Source of the DNA: a virus | Virus record (IMG/VR): IMGVR_UViG_3300031951_010869 | Span: 1-64,000 of that record | Strand: one strand, 5' to 3' | DNA: 64,000 nucleotides | In this document: piece after piece, positions 1-7,272 of the stretch | Layout of the letters: each line of letters opens with the position of its first letter | Numbering within the stretch: the first letter of the stretch is position 1 | Program-made: the position numbers and the translations under genes | The notes under the pieces: model-generated | Database searches by the model: none | The model's input: the letters and a program-made list of their open reading frames with translations, nothing else | What the model was told of the DNA's origin: nothing

Positions 1-1
1 C

Positions 2-466
2 GGCGGTCCCAACTGGAGTACTGGTCAGAGTTATTCAGTGTTTGCAACCTACAAGTTGTCGGTCACAAGTTCTGGTAGATTGTTAAACACACAAAGTGAA
101 GCCACTAGAGACTGGATGATGGGTGCCTACAATGGTTTTGTAAATGCATTCTATCCCAACTATGCAGTTAACTTGCCCAGCTCAGGAACAAATGCTGTGT
201 GGAACTTTATATGGGGTACTTGGAACGCCAGCACCGGCCTAGGCCAAGTGTACACAGCAACAAGTGCTCAACCAACTACCACTTCTTTTACAGCCACTAA
301 TCTAGGCAGCGGCGGCGGCCCCAATCAAATAAGATTATTCAGTCGTTCAGCAGGCACCGAAGTGCAAACTGGCGACATAGGATTTGTCAAGGCCTACAAC
401 GGAATATTAACGCTGGGAGACGTACAAGGTTTGTACGCTCAATACAAAACAAGATTTGGATATTAA
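2..466 (+). CDS. LamG-like tail/fibre protein, C-terminal part (partial)
   Basis: The reading frame is open to the left edge of the window, so this is the C-terminal end of a larger protein; an internal GTG at position 38 is unlikely to be the true start. The visible 154 residues are rich in Ser, Thr, Gly and aromatic residues. They have the look of a LamG/concanavalin-like beta-sandwich, with a short 'YSVFATYKLS' strand and a terminal stretch 'GDVQGLYAQYKTRFGY' that is common at the end of such phage domains. A role in a tail fibre or virion decoration protein that binds host glycans is inferred. It ends 3 nt before another virion-type gene and lies next to a holin, which suits the end of a late structural operon. 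Confidence 0.6.
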   Translation, partial: GGPNWSTGQSYSVFATYKLSVTSSGRLLNTQSEATRDWMMGAYNGFVNAFYPNYAVNLPSSGTNAVWNFIWGTWNASTGLGQVYTATSAQPTTTSFTATNLGSGGGPNQIRLFSRSAGTEVQTGDIGFVKAYNGILTLGDVQGLYAQYKTRFGY

Positions 467-469
467 TAT

Positions 470-784
470 ATGGCAATGATAATAGGTTCAGGTATTACTT
501 TAGGCACAGGTCTTCAACTAACCAGCGGAGCCGCACCACCTCCGCCTCCATTGGTCATTCCCACCAGCGATACAGGTGGGGTAACAGGGTGGAATCCTCA
601 AGCCGCAGGAATACCATACAGTGCCACAGTGATTGCCACATATCCAGTGGGTAGTACAATCACTTTTCAGGACAGCACCACAGCAACTATTACGCAGTGG
701 GATGACTATGGTCCTACTTACATTGACATTTTTTGGGATACGCCTAAGGTTGGCACAATATTCCCAATCACACTATCAACTTAA
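470..784 (+). CDS. small probable virion protein
   Basis: This 104-residue protein is not one I recognise by name. It begins with a hydrophobic, Gly/Thr-rich stretch, has a run of five prolines at about residues 24-28, then a beta-rich Thr/Ile-rich C-terminal half. No catalytic motif or transmembrane helix is evident. Its position between a LamG-like protein and a holin, and its composition, suggest a small virion or tail-tip protein. It starts 3 nt after the preceding stop codon, so it is probably translated from the same late mRNA. Confidence 0.5.
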   Translation: MAMIIGSGITLGTGLQLTSGAAPPPPPLVIPTSDTGGVTGWNPQAAGIPYSATVIATYPVGSTITFQDSTTATITQWDDYGPTYIDIFWDTPKVGTIFPITLST

Positions 785-796
785 TAAGGAAACAAC

Positions 797-1333
797 ATGA
801 CAACAAAAATGTCAGAATCAGAAAAGAAAAAAGAAGACTGGATGAACTCAAAATGGCGGCCCATGATGGGTTGGTCATACATGCTGACCTGCATTGCAGA
901 TTTTGTGATATTTCCAGTGTTGTGGTCTATACTACAAAGCCTTTCAAAAGGTCAAGTCAACGTGCAGTGGCAACCTATCACCTTGCAAGGTGCAGGCCTG
1001 TATCACATTGCCATGGGTGCTGTGCTGGGTATTGCGGCTTATGGTCGCACACAAGAAAAACTAGGAGGAGCCAACAATGGCGGAATCAACTTACCATCAA
1101 ATGTCGGTACAACATATACGCCTCCGGGATCAGTACAACAGCCAGCCGCACCCGGTGGTTTTGGTGCACCAACCACAAACACCTGGGGCTCACAACCCCT
1201 GGGAGGCGGAAGCGCATTTGGAGGCGCACCTGCAACAGGCTTTGGAGCACCAGCGGCTGGATTTACTGAAGTAACCATTGGGTTTGGTGGTAAAAAAGCT
1301 CCGCCAGCCATAACTGACTATCCAGAACGATAA
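797..1333 (+). CDS. holin-like membrane protein (3TM holin type)
   Basis: The 178-residue product has a charged, lysine-rich N terminus, then a segment (about residues 20-85) with 'WRPMMGWSYM', a hydrophobic helix around residues 30-47 and another around 66-80. The Trp-Arg-Pro motif followed by membrane helices resembles the 'holin of 3TMs' family. The C-terminal half is a long low-complexity Gly/Ala/Pro tail, longer than usual. It would form lesions in the inner membrane at lysis. A good Shine-Dalgarno (taagga) precedes the ATG. No endolysin is visible beside it, so the holin assignment rests on sequence character alone. Confidence 0.6.
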   Translation: MTTKMSESEKKKEDWMNSKWRPMMGWSYMLTCIADFVIFPVLWSILQSLSKGQVNVQWQPITLQGAGLYHIAMGAVLGIAAYGRTQEKLGGANNGGINLPSNVGTTYTPPGSVQQPAAPGGFGAPTTNTWGSQPLGGGSAFGGAPATGFGAPAAGFTEVTIGFGGKKAPPAITDYPER

Positions 1334-1354
1334 TAACTAAAAAGGAAAATCAAA

Positions 1355-1561
1355 ATGAAAAATATTATATTTGTAGCAGGATTAATTCTTAGTTTGCCAG
1401 CAATTGCTGACGAAGCCAAAGAAACCAAACGAGTCTGCGTTGACGTAAAGAAAGACGGCAAGGAAGTAAAAGATCCCAAAACAGGCAAGACCAAGCAAAG
1501 CTGTAAAGAAGTCAAACAGCACAAAAAACTAGATGGCACCAAAGTGCCGGAGAAAAAGTAA
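1355..1561 (+). CDS. small secreted lysine-rich protein
   Basis: The 68-residue product begins with a clear signal-peptide-like segment (about residues 1-19, hydrophobic core ending in Ala-Ile-Ala-Asp). The mature part is highly charged: about one third Lys, with two Cys (near residues 28 and 50) that could pair. The mature peptide would act in the periplasm. No enzyme family is recognised. It follows the holin-like gene and overlaps the start of a tiny membrane protein by 1 nt, so a lysis or envelope role, for instance a spanin-like function, is possible but unproven. Confidence 0.55.
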   Translation: MKNIIFVAGLILSLPAIADEAKETKRVCVDVKKDGKEVKDPKTGKTKQSCKEVKQHKKLDGTKVPEKK

Positions 1562-1638
1562 TGGAATGGTTATTGTTTGTTGTGGTGGCTGCTGGCATTG
1601 GCTGGTGGTGCTGGGACTACTACAATAAGTTTCGTTAA
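1561..1638 (+). CDS. 25-residue single-pass membrane peptide
   Basis: The ATG overlaps the stop of the preceding gene (taatg). The 25-residue peptide has one hydrophobic helix (about residues 3-17, rich in Leu, Val and Trp) and a short polar, positively charged tail. Translational coupling to the secreted lysine-rich gene and the nearby holin make a role in the envelope or lysis plausible. It is very short, so coding status rests on the overlap and the amino-acid pattern. Confidence 0.4.
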   Translation: MEWLLFVVVAAGIGWWCWDYYNKFR

Positions 1639-1639
1639 T

Positions 1640-1668
1640 TTGACAACCAGTACCGGGCCCTGTATAAT
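1640..1668 (+). promoter_or_regulatory. consensus sigma70-type promoter inside terminator
   Basis: A perfect -35 (TTGACA, 1640-1645) and a perfect -10 (TATAAT, 1663-1668) are separated by 17 bp. The predicted start lies near 1675, about 15 nt before the dnaJ-like ATG at 1690. The -10 element lies inside the left arm and loop of an intrinsic-terminator hairpin. Confidence 0.7.
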
Positions 1669-1688
1669 TAAACATACAGGGCCTTTTT
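1656..1688 (+). terminator. intrinsic terminator after lysis-type genes
   Basis: A perfect 10-bp stem (GGCCCTGTAT at 1656-1665 with ATACAGGGCC at 1674-1683, 8-nt loop) is followed directly by five T residues. It sits between the tiny membrane gene and the dnaJ-like gene. It would stop upstream late transcription, while the overlapping promoter restarts it. Confidence 0.75.
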
Positions 1689-1689
1689 C

Positions 1690-2466
1690 ATGACCGATCA
1701 CTATGCAACACTAGGTGTTGCTCGAACTGCCACACAAGACGAAATCAAACGAGCTTTCCGTCGGCTGGCCAGCCAGCATCATCCGGACAAGGGCGGCGAT
1801 ACAGCCAAGTTCCAAGAGATACAAGCAGCCTACGACACTCTAGGCGACGAAGCCAAACGAGCTGAGTACAACAATCCACGCCCACAGTTTGGGGGATTCC
1901 CCAACGGCACACACTTCAACATGAATGATATTTTTTCAAGCATGTTTGGACAGAACTTTGCGCAACAGCAAGCTCGTAGAGGTCATGTGAGAATGAGTCT
2001 CTGGATCAGTCTTGCTGACGTTGCAACTGGTGGACAGCGCACAGTGACCATTGGTACACAGCAAGGTGCCCAAGCAGTTGAAATTGAAGTACCGCGTGGC
2101 ATTGACGACGGAGACAATGTGCAATACCAAGGCCTGGGCCCAGGTGGCGCAGATCTAGTGGTGCAGTATCGAGTGCAACCAGATCCAAACTGGGAACGGC
2201 AAGGACTAAACTTGATTACCAATCGCAAAATCAATGTGTTTGATTTGATATTGGGTGCGGACATTCGAGTTAGAGATTTGCTAGGCAATGAATTGTCTAT
2301 GACTGTGCCGTCGGGCACTCAACCGGGCACACTGCTAAGACTCAAAGGTCGTGGTCTGCCCAATCGTCAAGGTCAGCAGGGCGATGCGTTTGTTCGCATA
2401 TCAACCGAATTGCCCATACACATTGCCCCAGAAATTCGTGAAGCTATCCAAAAGCATCACAAATAA
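1690..2466 (+). CDS. dnaJ: DnaJ/CbpA-like co-chaperone
   Basis: The protein has 258 residues. Residues 1-62 form a J domain with the HPD tripeptide at 31-33, which stimulates the ATPase of DnaK/Hsp70. The segment after it is Gly/Phe/Asn-rich, and residues about 100-255 resemble the two beta-barrel substrate-binding domains of DnaJ. The Cys-rich zinc-finger region is absent, so this is a class B (CbpA-like) J protein, slightly shorter than cellular ones. It probably recruits host DnaK for folding or disassembly of phage complexes. It lies 63 nt upstream of a ClpA-type unfoldase, an obvious functional pairing. Transcription probably begins at the consensus promoter just upstream; no strong Shine-Dalgarno precedes the ATG. 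Confidence 0.88.
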   Translation: MTDHYATLGVARTATQDEIKRAFRRLASQHHPDKGGDTAKFQEIQAAYDTLGDEAKRAEYNNPRPQFGGFPNGTHFNMNDIFSSMFGQNFAQQQARRGHVRMSLWISLADVATGGQRTVTIGTQQGAQAVEIEVPRGIDDGDNVQYQGLGPGGADLVVQYRVQPDPNWERQGLNLITNRKINVFDLILGADIRVRDLLGNELSMTVPSGTQPGTLLRLKGRGLPNRQGQQGDAFVRISTELPIHIAPEIREAIQKHHK

Positions 2467-2478
2467 ATATTTTGAGTA

Positions 2479-2507
2479 TTGCATTACTCACAACAATGTG
2501 CTACAAT
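2479..2507 (+). promoter_or_regulatory. sigma70-like promoter upstream of ClpA-type gene
   Basis: TTGCAT (2479-2484), a 17-bp spacer and TACAAT (2502-2507) precede the ATG at 2530. The same 17-bp architecture recurs at several other gene groups of the window. Confidence 0.5.
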
Positions 2508-2529
2508 ACACAAGGTAACAACTTAACTC

Positions 2530-4812
2530 ATGCCCATGTCACAACATTCTGAACTCGAAAGTATCGTAGAAGACGCCATTGAATTGGCTCGTTCCAAAAG
2601 TCACGAATACGTGACCACAGAACATTTGCTGTTGGCCCTGATACGGCACCAGCCATTTAGAAAAACTCTGGACAAATTTGGCACCGACTCTGGCATGCTG
2701 GATCAAGAAGTAGACAGCTACCTCAACAGCTTGATTTCTATTGTGAGTAAAAGCGCAGATATACAACCTCGAAAGACCACTGCACTGGAACGCATTTTCA
2801 ATCGTGCCAATGTACAGGTCATGTTTACTGGACGCAGAACACTCACTGTGATTGATGTGTATCTTTCAATCATGGCAGAAACCAACAGTCATGCACACTA
2901 CTTCTTGTTGAAGTATGGTGTGAAGAAACAGGAGTTTGTGGATCATTGGCAAAAGACCTACACTCACTCAGACGCCAAGCTGAGTCAAGCACAGGCCACA
3001 GAAATACTCACTGAGTACTGTACAGATCTCACAGGTGCGGCTCGCGGCAATCGTCTGGAGCCCATGATTGGGCGAGCCACAGAAGTTCAAGAAATGGTCA
3101 CCACACTGGCACGCCGTTTCAAAGCCAACGTGCTGATGGTAGGTGATCCTGGTGTGGGCAAAACACACATTGTGGAAGGACTAGCACAGGAAATTGTGGC
3201 TGGTCGTGTGCCAGAGTTTCTTAAGGATCACGAAGTGTGGAGCCTGGAAATTGGGTCATTGTTGGCAGGATCAAAGTATCGCGGTGAGTTTGAAGAAAAA
3301 TTCAAAGCAGTAATAGCTGCTCTTGAAACCAAGAAGAAATGTATCTTGTTCATTGACGAAGCACACACCATGCGTGGCGCAGGTTCAGGCTCTAACAGTT
3401 CACTTGACTTTGCTAACATGCTGAAACCTGCTATTACCAAAGGCAACTTGAAAGTTGTGGCGTCGACCACCTGGGAAGAATACTATGAATCATTTGAGAA
3501 AGATCGCGCACTCATGCGCAGATTCTACCGCTTGTCAATTGATGAACCAGATACTGCAACCACGGAGCAGATTCTTATTGGTCTATCTCCCCGGCTCGAA
3601 ACGTTTCATAATGTGCTGATTGAAACTGAAGCAATGACTGCGGCTGTGGAACTGGCCAATCGTTACATACACGATCGTAAGAATCCTGACAAATCAATTG
3701 ACTTGATTGATGCAGCCTGTGCTAGAGAGCGTGTGAAAGATCTGGGCACAGTAGTAGTTACCAAGGCCATGATTGAAGAACAGTTGACTCGTGTGACTGG
3801 TGTGCCCACAGACAAACTGCAAAACGAACGTTCAGCTAAGATTGTGGATCTTGAAGGCAACATCAAGCAGAAATTGTACGGACAAGATTCAGCAGTTGAT
3901 TCAGTGCTGGAACGTGTGTACATCAACTTTGCTGGCATTGCCAATGACAAAAAGCCCATGGCGAGTTTCTTGTTCTTGGGCCCAACAGGCACAGGTAAAA
4001 CAGAACTAGCACGACTGTTGAGTGACAATTTGGATATGAAACTGCTGAAATATGACATGAGTGAATTCCAAGAGCGTCATTCAGTCAGCAGCCTTATTGG
4101 TGCGCCTCCGGGTTATGTGGGATTTGAAGATGGCAATGTAGGTGGCGGCAAACTGATCTCTGACATCAGCAAGAATCCCTTCGCAGTAATATTGTTTGAT
4201 GAGATTGAAAAGGCGCACCCTGATGTTACCAACATCTTGTTGCAGATGCTGGATGAAGGTGTTATTACCAGTTCGAACGGCAAGAAAGCCAACTGCAAGA
4301 ATACCATCATTATCATGACTTCAAACTTAGGAGCACGGGACAGTGAAGCAAACAACATTGGCTTTGGCAGCTTTGAAAAGACTGGTGAGGACGACCGAGC
4401 TCTCAAAGAGTTTTTCAAGCCTGAACTACGCAACAGAATCGACCAAATTGTTAAATTCTCCAAGCTGGATACTTTGGCAATCAAGAAAGTTGTGGTCAAG
4501 TTTGTGGATGAACTCAAAACGAGTTTGCTTGCAAAAGGTATACGTCTCAACTTATCCGAAGGCGCAGTTGACCTGCTTGCTGACAAGGGCTATGATTCGA
4601 AGCTGGGTGCGCGACCACTCTCGAGGAAGATTGATGAACTGATTCGTGTGCCGTTGAGCAAGAAGATCCTGTTTGATCGCTTGCGTGATTGTACTATCAC
4701 TGCGGATGTTGTGGCGGACAAAATTGTGTTTGATGTTCAAGCGGACGCACCTGTGGAAGTGATTGCAAGTGTAAATGTTGATGGAATTATAGTGGTGGAC
4801 AATGAGAAGTGA
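2530..4812 (+). CDS. clpA: ClpA-type AAA+ unfoldase
   Basis: The 760-residue protein has a Clp N-type repeat region (about 1-145) and two AAA+ modules. Walker A motifs are GDPGVGKT at 205-212 and GPTGTGKT at 484-491; Walker B-type sequences are 'LFIDEAH' and 'LFDEIEKAH'. The long coiled-coil middle domain of ClpB is missing, and length and order match ClpA (about 758 residues). An IGF tripeptide at 610-612 lies where ClpA and ClpX carry the ClpP-docking loop, so this protein could feed substrates to host ClpP. It overlaps the next gene by 11 nt and follows the DnaJ-like gene. The target proteins are unknown; roles in host takeover or virion maturation are both possible. Confidence 0.9.
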   Translation: MPMSQHSELESIVEDAIELARSKSHEYVTTEHLLLALIRHQPFRKTLDKFGTDSGMLDQEVDSYLNSLISIVSKSADIQPRKTTALERIFNRANVQVMFTGRRTLTVIDVYLSIMAETNSHAHYFLLKYGVKKQEFVDHWQKTYTHSDAKLSQAQATEILTEYCTDLTGAARGNRLEPMIGRATEVQEMVTTLARRFKANVLMVGDPGVGKTHIVEGLAQEIVAGRVPEFLKDHEVWSLEIGSLLAGSKYRGEFEEKFKAVIAALETKKKCILFIDEAHTMRGAGSGSNSSLDFANMLKPAITKGNLKVVASTTWEEYYESFEKDRALMRRFYRLSIDEPDTATTEQILIGLSPRLETFHNVLIETEAMTAAVELANRYIHDRKNPDKSIDLIDAACARERVKDLGTVVVTKAMIEEQLTRVTGVPTDKLQNERSAKIVDLEGNIKQKLYGQDSAVDSVLERVYINFAGIANDKKPMASFLFLGPTGTGKTELARLLSDNLDMKLLKYDMSEFQERHSVSSLIGAPPGYVGFEDGNVGGGKLISDISKNPFAVILFDEIEKAHPDVTNILLQMLDEGVITSSNGKKANCKNTIIIMTSNLGARDSEANNIGFGSFEKTGEDDRALKEFFKPELRNRIDQIVKFSKLDTLAIKKVVVKFVDELKTSLLAKGIRLNLSEGAVDLLADKGYDSKLGARPLSRKIDELIRVPLSKKILFDRLRDCTITADVVADKIVFDVQADAPVEVIASVNVDGIIVVDNEK

Positions 4813-5497
4813 ATCGCGTAGTTCGTTGTACTACAACGCATATGAATATGCCATGACCTGGCAGCAGGACGAAATTGGGTGTATTCGCAGTCTTGATCAA
4901 AAGAAAATGCAGTCACACATTCGCGTGAGAATGGAGTACGAAGCTAGTAGAAATTCTCATTACCAACGCTATGGCGAAAAATTTATAAGCAAATTTACCA
5001 CACGCTGTTGTGACAATTTAGAAGGCATGCGAGCACTGTTGGCAGCAGAAACTCCCCCAAAGAAAATGGTGTTTTTCAACAATTATCTCACAGTGTACAC
5101 AAACAATCTTGGCTTGCATGGTCGATTGATGGCATGCGATTGGATTGAGTCTGTAGATCTCAAACGAGCAGAACTCAATTTGCCACCTGATACAATTTTA
5201 TTAAAAAATCCACAGTATCAATACCGCACTTATTTCCGTGGGCGATCACTTGGCAAAACACAAAAGTCTCGACTGGCTGCATGGATAACCACCCAGGGCA
5301 ATGACGTTGCAGCCAGCAAGAGTTTGCGAGAATTTTTAGATATTGAAATTAGGCCAACACGGGTGTATTGGTGGCGCAATGATGTTACTGAAAGCTATTA
5401 CTACATCGAGCACAATAGCCTACAATATGAAACCATGCTGAGTATGGTATGCCCGGGCATGGTTAGGAAAACTCTGCCCATAGTGAAAAAACAATAA
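4802..5497 (+). CDS. unknown conserved-type phage protein
   Basis: I do not recognise this 231-residue protein. It is rich in Tyr, Arg and Asn, has no membrane helix and no familiar catalytic motif. A Cys pair (CC near residue 70) and a 'WWRND' segment near 199 are the most distinctive features. It starts inside the 3' end of the ClpA-type gene (11-nt overlap), which suggests translational coupling and perhaps a function as an adaptor or substrate of the unfoldase; that link is inference from position only. Confidence 0.6.
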   Translation: MRSESRSSLYYNAYEYAMTWQQDEIGCIRSLDQKKMQSHIRVRMEYEASRNSHYQRYGEKFISKFTTRCCDNLEGMRALLAAETPPKKMVFFNNYLTVYTNNLGLHGRLMACDWIESVDLKRAELNLPPDTILLKNPQYQYRTYFRGRSLGKTQKSRLAAWITTQGNDVAASKSLREFLDIEIRPTRVYWWRNDVTESYYYIEHNSLQYETMLSMVCPGMVRKTLPIVKKQ

Positions 5498-5500
5498 ATA
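5495..5500 (+). promoter_or_regulatory. late-promoter-like TAAATA element
   Basis: TAAATA overlaps the stop codon of the upstream gene and ends 8 nt before the ATG at 5508. It matches the core of the T4 late promoter (TATAAATA) and belongs to a recurring set in this window. Confidence 0.4.
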
Positions 5501-5507
5501 ACACACT

Positions 5508-5672
5508 ATGGCAAAAATACATGAAGAAATAGTTGTGATCAAACTATCAAAATTGGTCAAAGACGATGCAACAGCAGAAGCAATTGCCACTGATGACATT
5601 GTGGCAGCCCTGCAATCAGTTGCAGAAGAACTAGCCGGCAGCGGTGTTGTTGTGGAAGCTGATCGCGCATAA
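5508..5672 (+). CDS. small acidic phage protein
   Basis: This 54-residue protein is acidic and probably helical: a short beta strand (IVVIKLS) is followed by an Ala/Asp/Glu-rich helix. I do not recognise a family. The ATG lies 8 nt after a TAAATA late-promoter-like element, with no clear Shine-Dalgarno. Its stop overlaps the start of the next virion-type gene (taatg), so both are probably made from one late transcript. It may be a virion or chaperone-type small protein. Confidence 0.6.
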   Translation: MAKIHEEIVVIKLSKLVKDDATAEAIATDDIVAALQSVAEELAGSGVVVEADRA

Positions 5673-6034
5673 TGACCACTGAAATCATTCTTGGCACCAC
5701 AGTTTACGGAGAACCTTCGGGCAACTACGACGGGTCAAGTCAAGACTGGGCATCAGACGCTGTGCCAGCAGCCAGTTATTATCGCGGCCGTGGCGGCTTG
5801 CAAACTGTGACTTTTAGTGTTGAAAATTTTGAAGGTACCATTTATCTTGACGCCACGCTGGATACACTACCAGAATCAGCCACTTGGTTTAACACATTTA
5901 TTTTTGATGATGGGTCTACTATACCAATAACTGATTACCATCCTGCAACAATAACTGGTAATTTTGTGTGGCTGCGTTGCAGAATTGAAAACTTTTCTGG
6001 TGGCACTATAAATTCTGTCACCGCCACTTACTAA
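5672..6034 (+). CDS. probable virion beta-sandwich protein
   Basis: The 120-residue product is rich in Thr, Ser, Gly and aromatic residues with alternating hydrophobic residues, the pattern of a beta-sandwich tail or head decoration protein. No enzyme motif is visible. It is translationally coupled to the small gene before it and lies 8 nt before another virion-type gene. Function is inferred only from composition and context. Confidence 0.55.
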   Translation: MTTEIILGTTVYGEPSGNYDGSSQDWASDAVPAASYYRGRGGLQTVTFSVENFEGTIYLDATLDTLPESATWFNTFIFDDGSTIPITDYHPATITGNFVWLRCRIENFSGGTINSVTATY

Positions 6035-6042
6035 GGAAATCC

Positions 6043-6483
6043 ATGTCAGAAGTTGTTAAATTTCAGTGTACGTTAGGCACCACCTCGTCCGCTGCACCAC
6101 TGAGTTTTGAAGCTTTACTAAATGGCCAAAGTGTTTTTAAGTTAGATCATGTGACTGATAACTGTCAGGTAACATTTGACATTCCAGATACAGATGACAC
6201 TGAACAAAAACTACAACTGGTGATGTCAGGCAAAACTACAGAACACACACAAGTTGATGATCAGGGCAATATCACTGCTGATGCCATGTTGACCATTGAT
6301 ACTGTGTCAATTGACGGAGTTGATATCACTCAGTTGTTGAATGAAACAGCAGATTATGCACACGATTTCAATGGCACACAAGATCCCATAAAAGACAAGT
6401 TCTATGGAGCCATGGGCTGTAACGGCTCAATAACACTTGAATTTACCACACCATTTTATCTGTGGTTGCTGGAACACATGTAA
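6043..6483 (+). CDS. probable virion protein, carbohydrate-binding-like
   Basis: The protein has 146 residues, is acidic and beta-rich. Residues 1-110 have the alternating pattern of a beta-sandwich ('FEALLNGQSVFKLDHV', then 'DTVSIDGVDIT'), somewhat like carbohydrate-binding modules; the last 20 residues are aromatic ('LEFTTPFYLWLLEHM'). I recognise no specific family. A good Shine-Dalgarno (aaggaaa) precedes the ATG. Position in a late structural cluster supports a virion role. Confidence 0.55.
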   Translation: MSEVVKFQCTLGTTSSAAPLSFEALLNGQSVFKLDHVTDNCQVTFDIPDTDDTEQKLQLVMSGKTTEHTQVDDQGNITADAMLTIDTVSIDGVDITQLLNETADYAHDFNGTQDPIKDKFYGAMGCNGSITLEFTTPFYLWLLEHM

Positions 6484-6487
6484 GCAC

Positions 6488-6493
6488 TAAATA
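6488..6493 (+). promoter_or_regulatory. late-promoter-like TAAATA element
   Basis: TAAATA ends 7 nt before the ATG at 6500. If it acts like a T4 late promoter, transcription would begin at about the first base of the start codon. Confidence 0.45.
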
Positions 6494-6499
6494 CAGTGT

Positions 6500-7216
6500 A
6501 TGAGCACTGTAGTAATCATGCCCGGGGGATTTCATCCTTTCCATGCAGGGCACCTAGCACTTTATCAATCCGCACAACGGGCATTCCCTGATGCTGAAGT
6601 TTTTGTTGCGGCCACAAACGATACCTCAGCTAGACCATTTCCATTTGCAGTAAAAGAAAAGTTGGCCAAGCTGGCTGGAGTAGATGCTGGACATTTTGTG
6701 CAGGTCAAATCACCGTTTCGTGCTGAAGAAATTACTGCGCAATTTAACCCTGCTACAGACACATTAATTTTTGTGCGTTCTGATAAAGACGCCAACAAAC
6801 CTCCACAAGCAGGCGGCATAAAGAAAGATGGCAATCCTGCATACTTGCAACCACTGATAGGTGCAAAGCGATTAGAGCCATTTGCAAAACATGCCTACAT
6901 GGCCTACCTACCCACAGTGGAGTTTGGTCCAGGCATGACGTCGGCCACAGAGATTCGTGGCGCATGGCCCACACTAAACGAAAAACGCAAAACAGCTCTT
7001 GTGATGAGCTTGTATCCAGCAACACAAAAGAATCCCAAATTGGCTGCTAATGTTGTCAAACTGTTGGACACTGCCATTGGTACTGTGGCTGAGAATCAAG
7101 GCTGGGCCGCGACATTTACCAGCGAGAATCAACTGAGTGTGGGTGGCATGAAGGCAGGCTATCAAGCTAGAGAAAATCAGCCCGTTATTGACTACATGGA
7201 AGAGTCTAGGTCGTAA
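6500..7216 (+). CDS. nucleotidyltransferase, NMN adenylyltransferase/cytidylyltransferase-like
   Basis: The 238-residue protein opens with 'MPGGFHPFHAGH', the nucleotide-binding segment of the HIGH-type nucleotidyltransferase superfamily, with HAGH at residues 15-18. An 'S-A-T-E-I-R' segment near 151 fits the second, ISSTxxR-like nucleotide-binding motif. Such enzymes transfer AMP or CMP to a phosphate, as in NAD or CDP-alcohol synthesis. The last 60 residues end in a conserved-looking tail ('MKAGYQARENQPVIDYMEE'). Its placement among virion genes, behind a late-type promoter, suggests either virion packaging or late nucleotide-sugar or NAD metabolism; substrate is not determinable here. Confidence 0.8.
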   Translation: MSTVVIMPGGFHPFHAGHLALYQSAQRAFPDAEVFVAATNDTSARPFPFAVKEKLAKLAGVDAGHFVQVKSPFRAEEITAQFNPATDTLIFVRSDKDANKPPQAGGIKKDGNPAYLQPLIGAKRLEPFAKHAYMAYLPTVEFGPGMTSATEIRGAWPTLNEKRKTALVMSLYPATQKNPKLAANVVKLLDTAIGTVAENQGWAATFTSENQLSVGGMKAGYQARENQPVIDYMEESRS

Positions 7217-7242
7217 AAATTTTGCCTTGGCTGTATAATCCG

Positions 7243-7248
7243 TAAATA
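7243..7248 (+). promoter_or_regulatory. late-promoter-like TAAATA element with leader
   Basis: TAAATA lies 24 nt before the ATG at 7273. Unlike the other late elements it leaves room for a short leader with a Shine-Dalgarno (acggagatcta). A TATAAT at 7234-7239 just upstream could also serve a sigma70 polymerase, but no matching -35 is visible. Confidence 0.4.
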
Positions 7249-7272
7249 CTACACTTTTTTACGGAGATCTAA

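Noticed and set aside
853-1269. Second forward frame across the holin-like gene
   Set aside because: It is out of frame with the holin-like protein and rich in Cys, His and Arg without any domain pattern.
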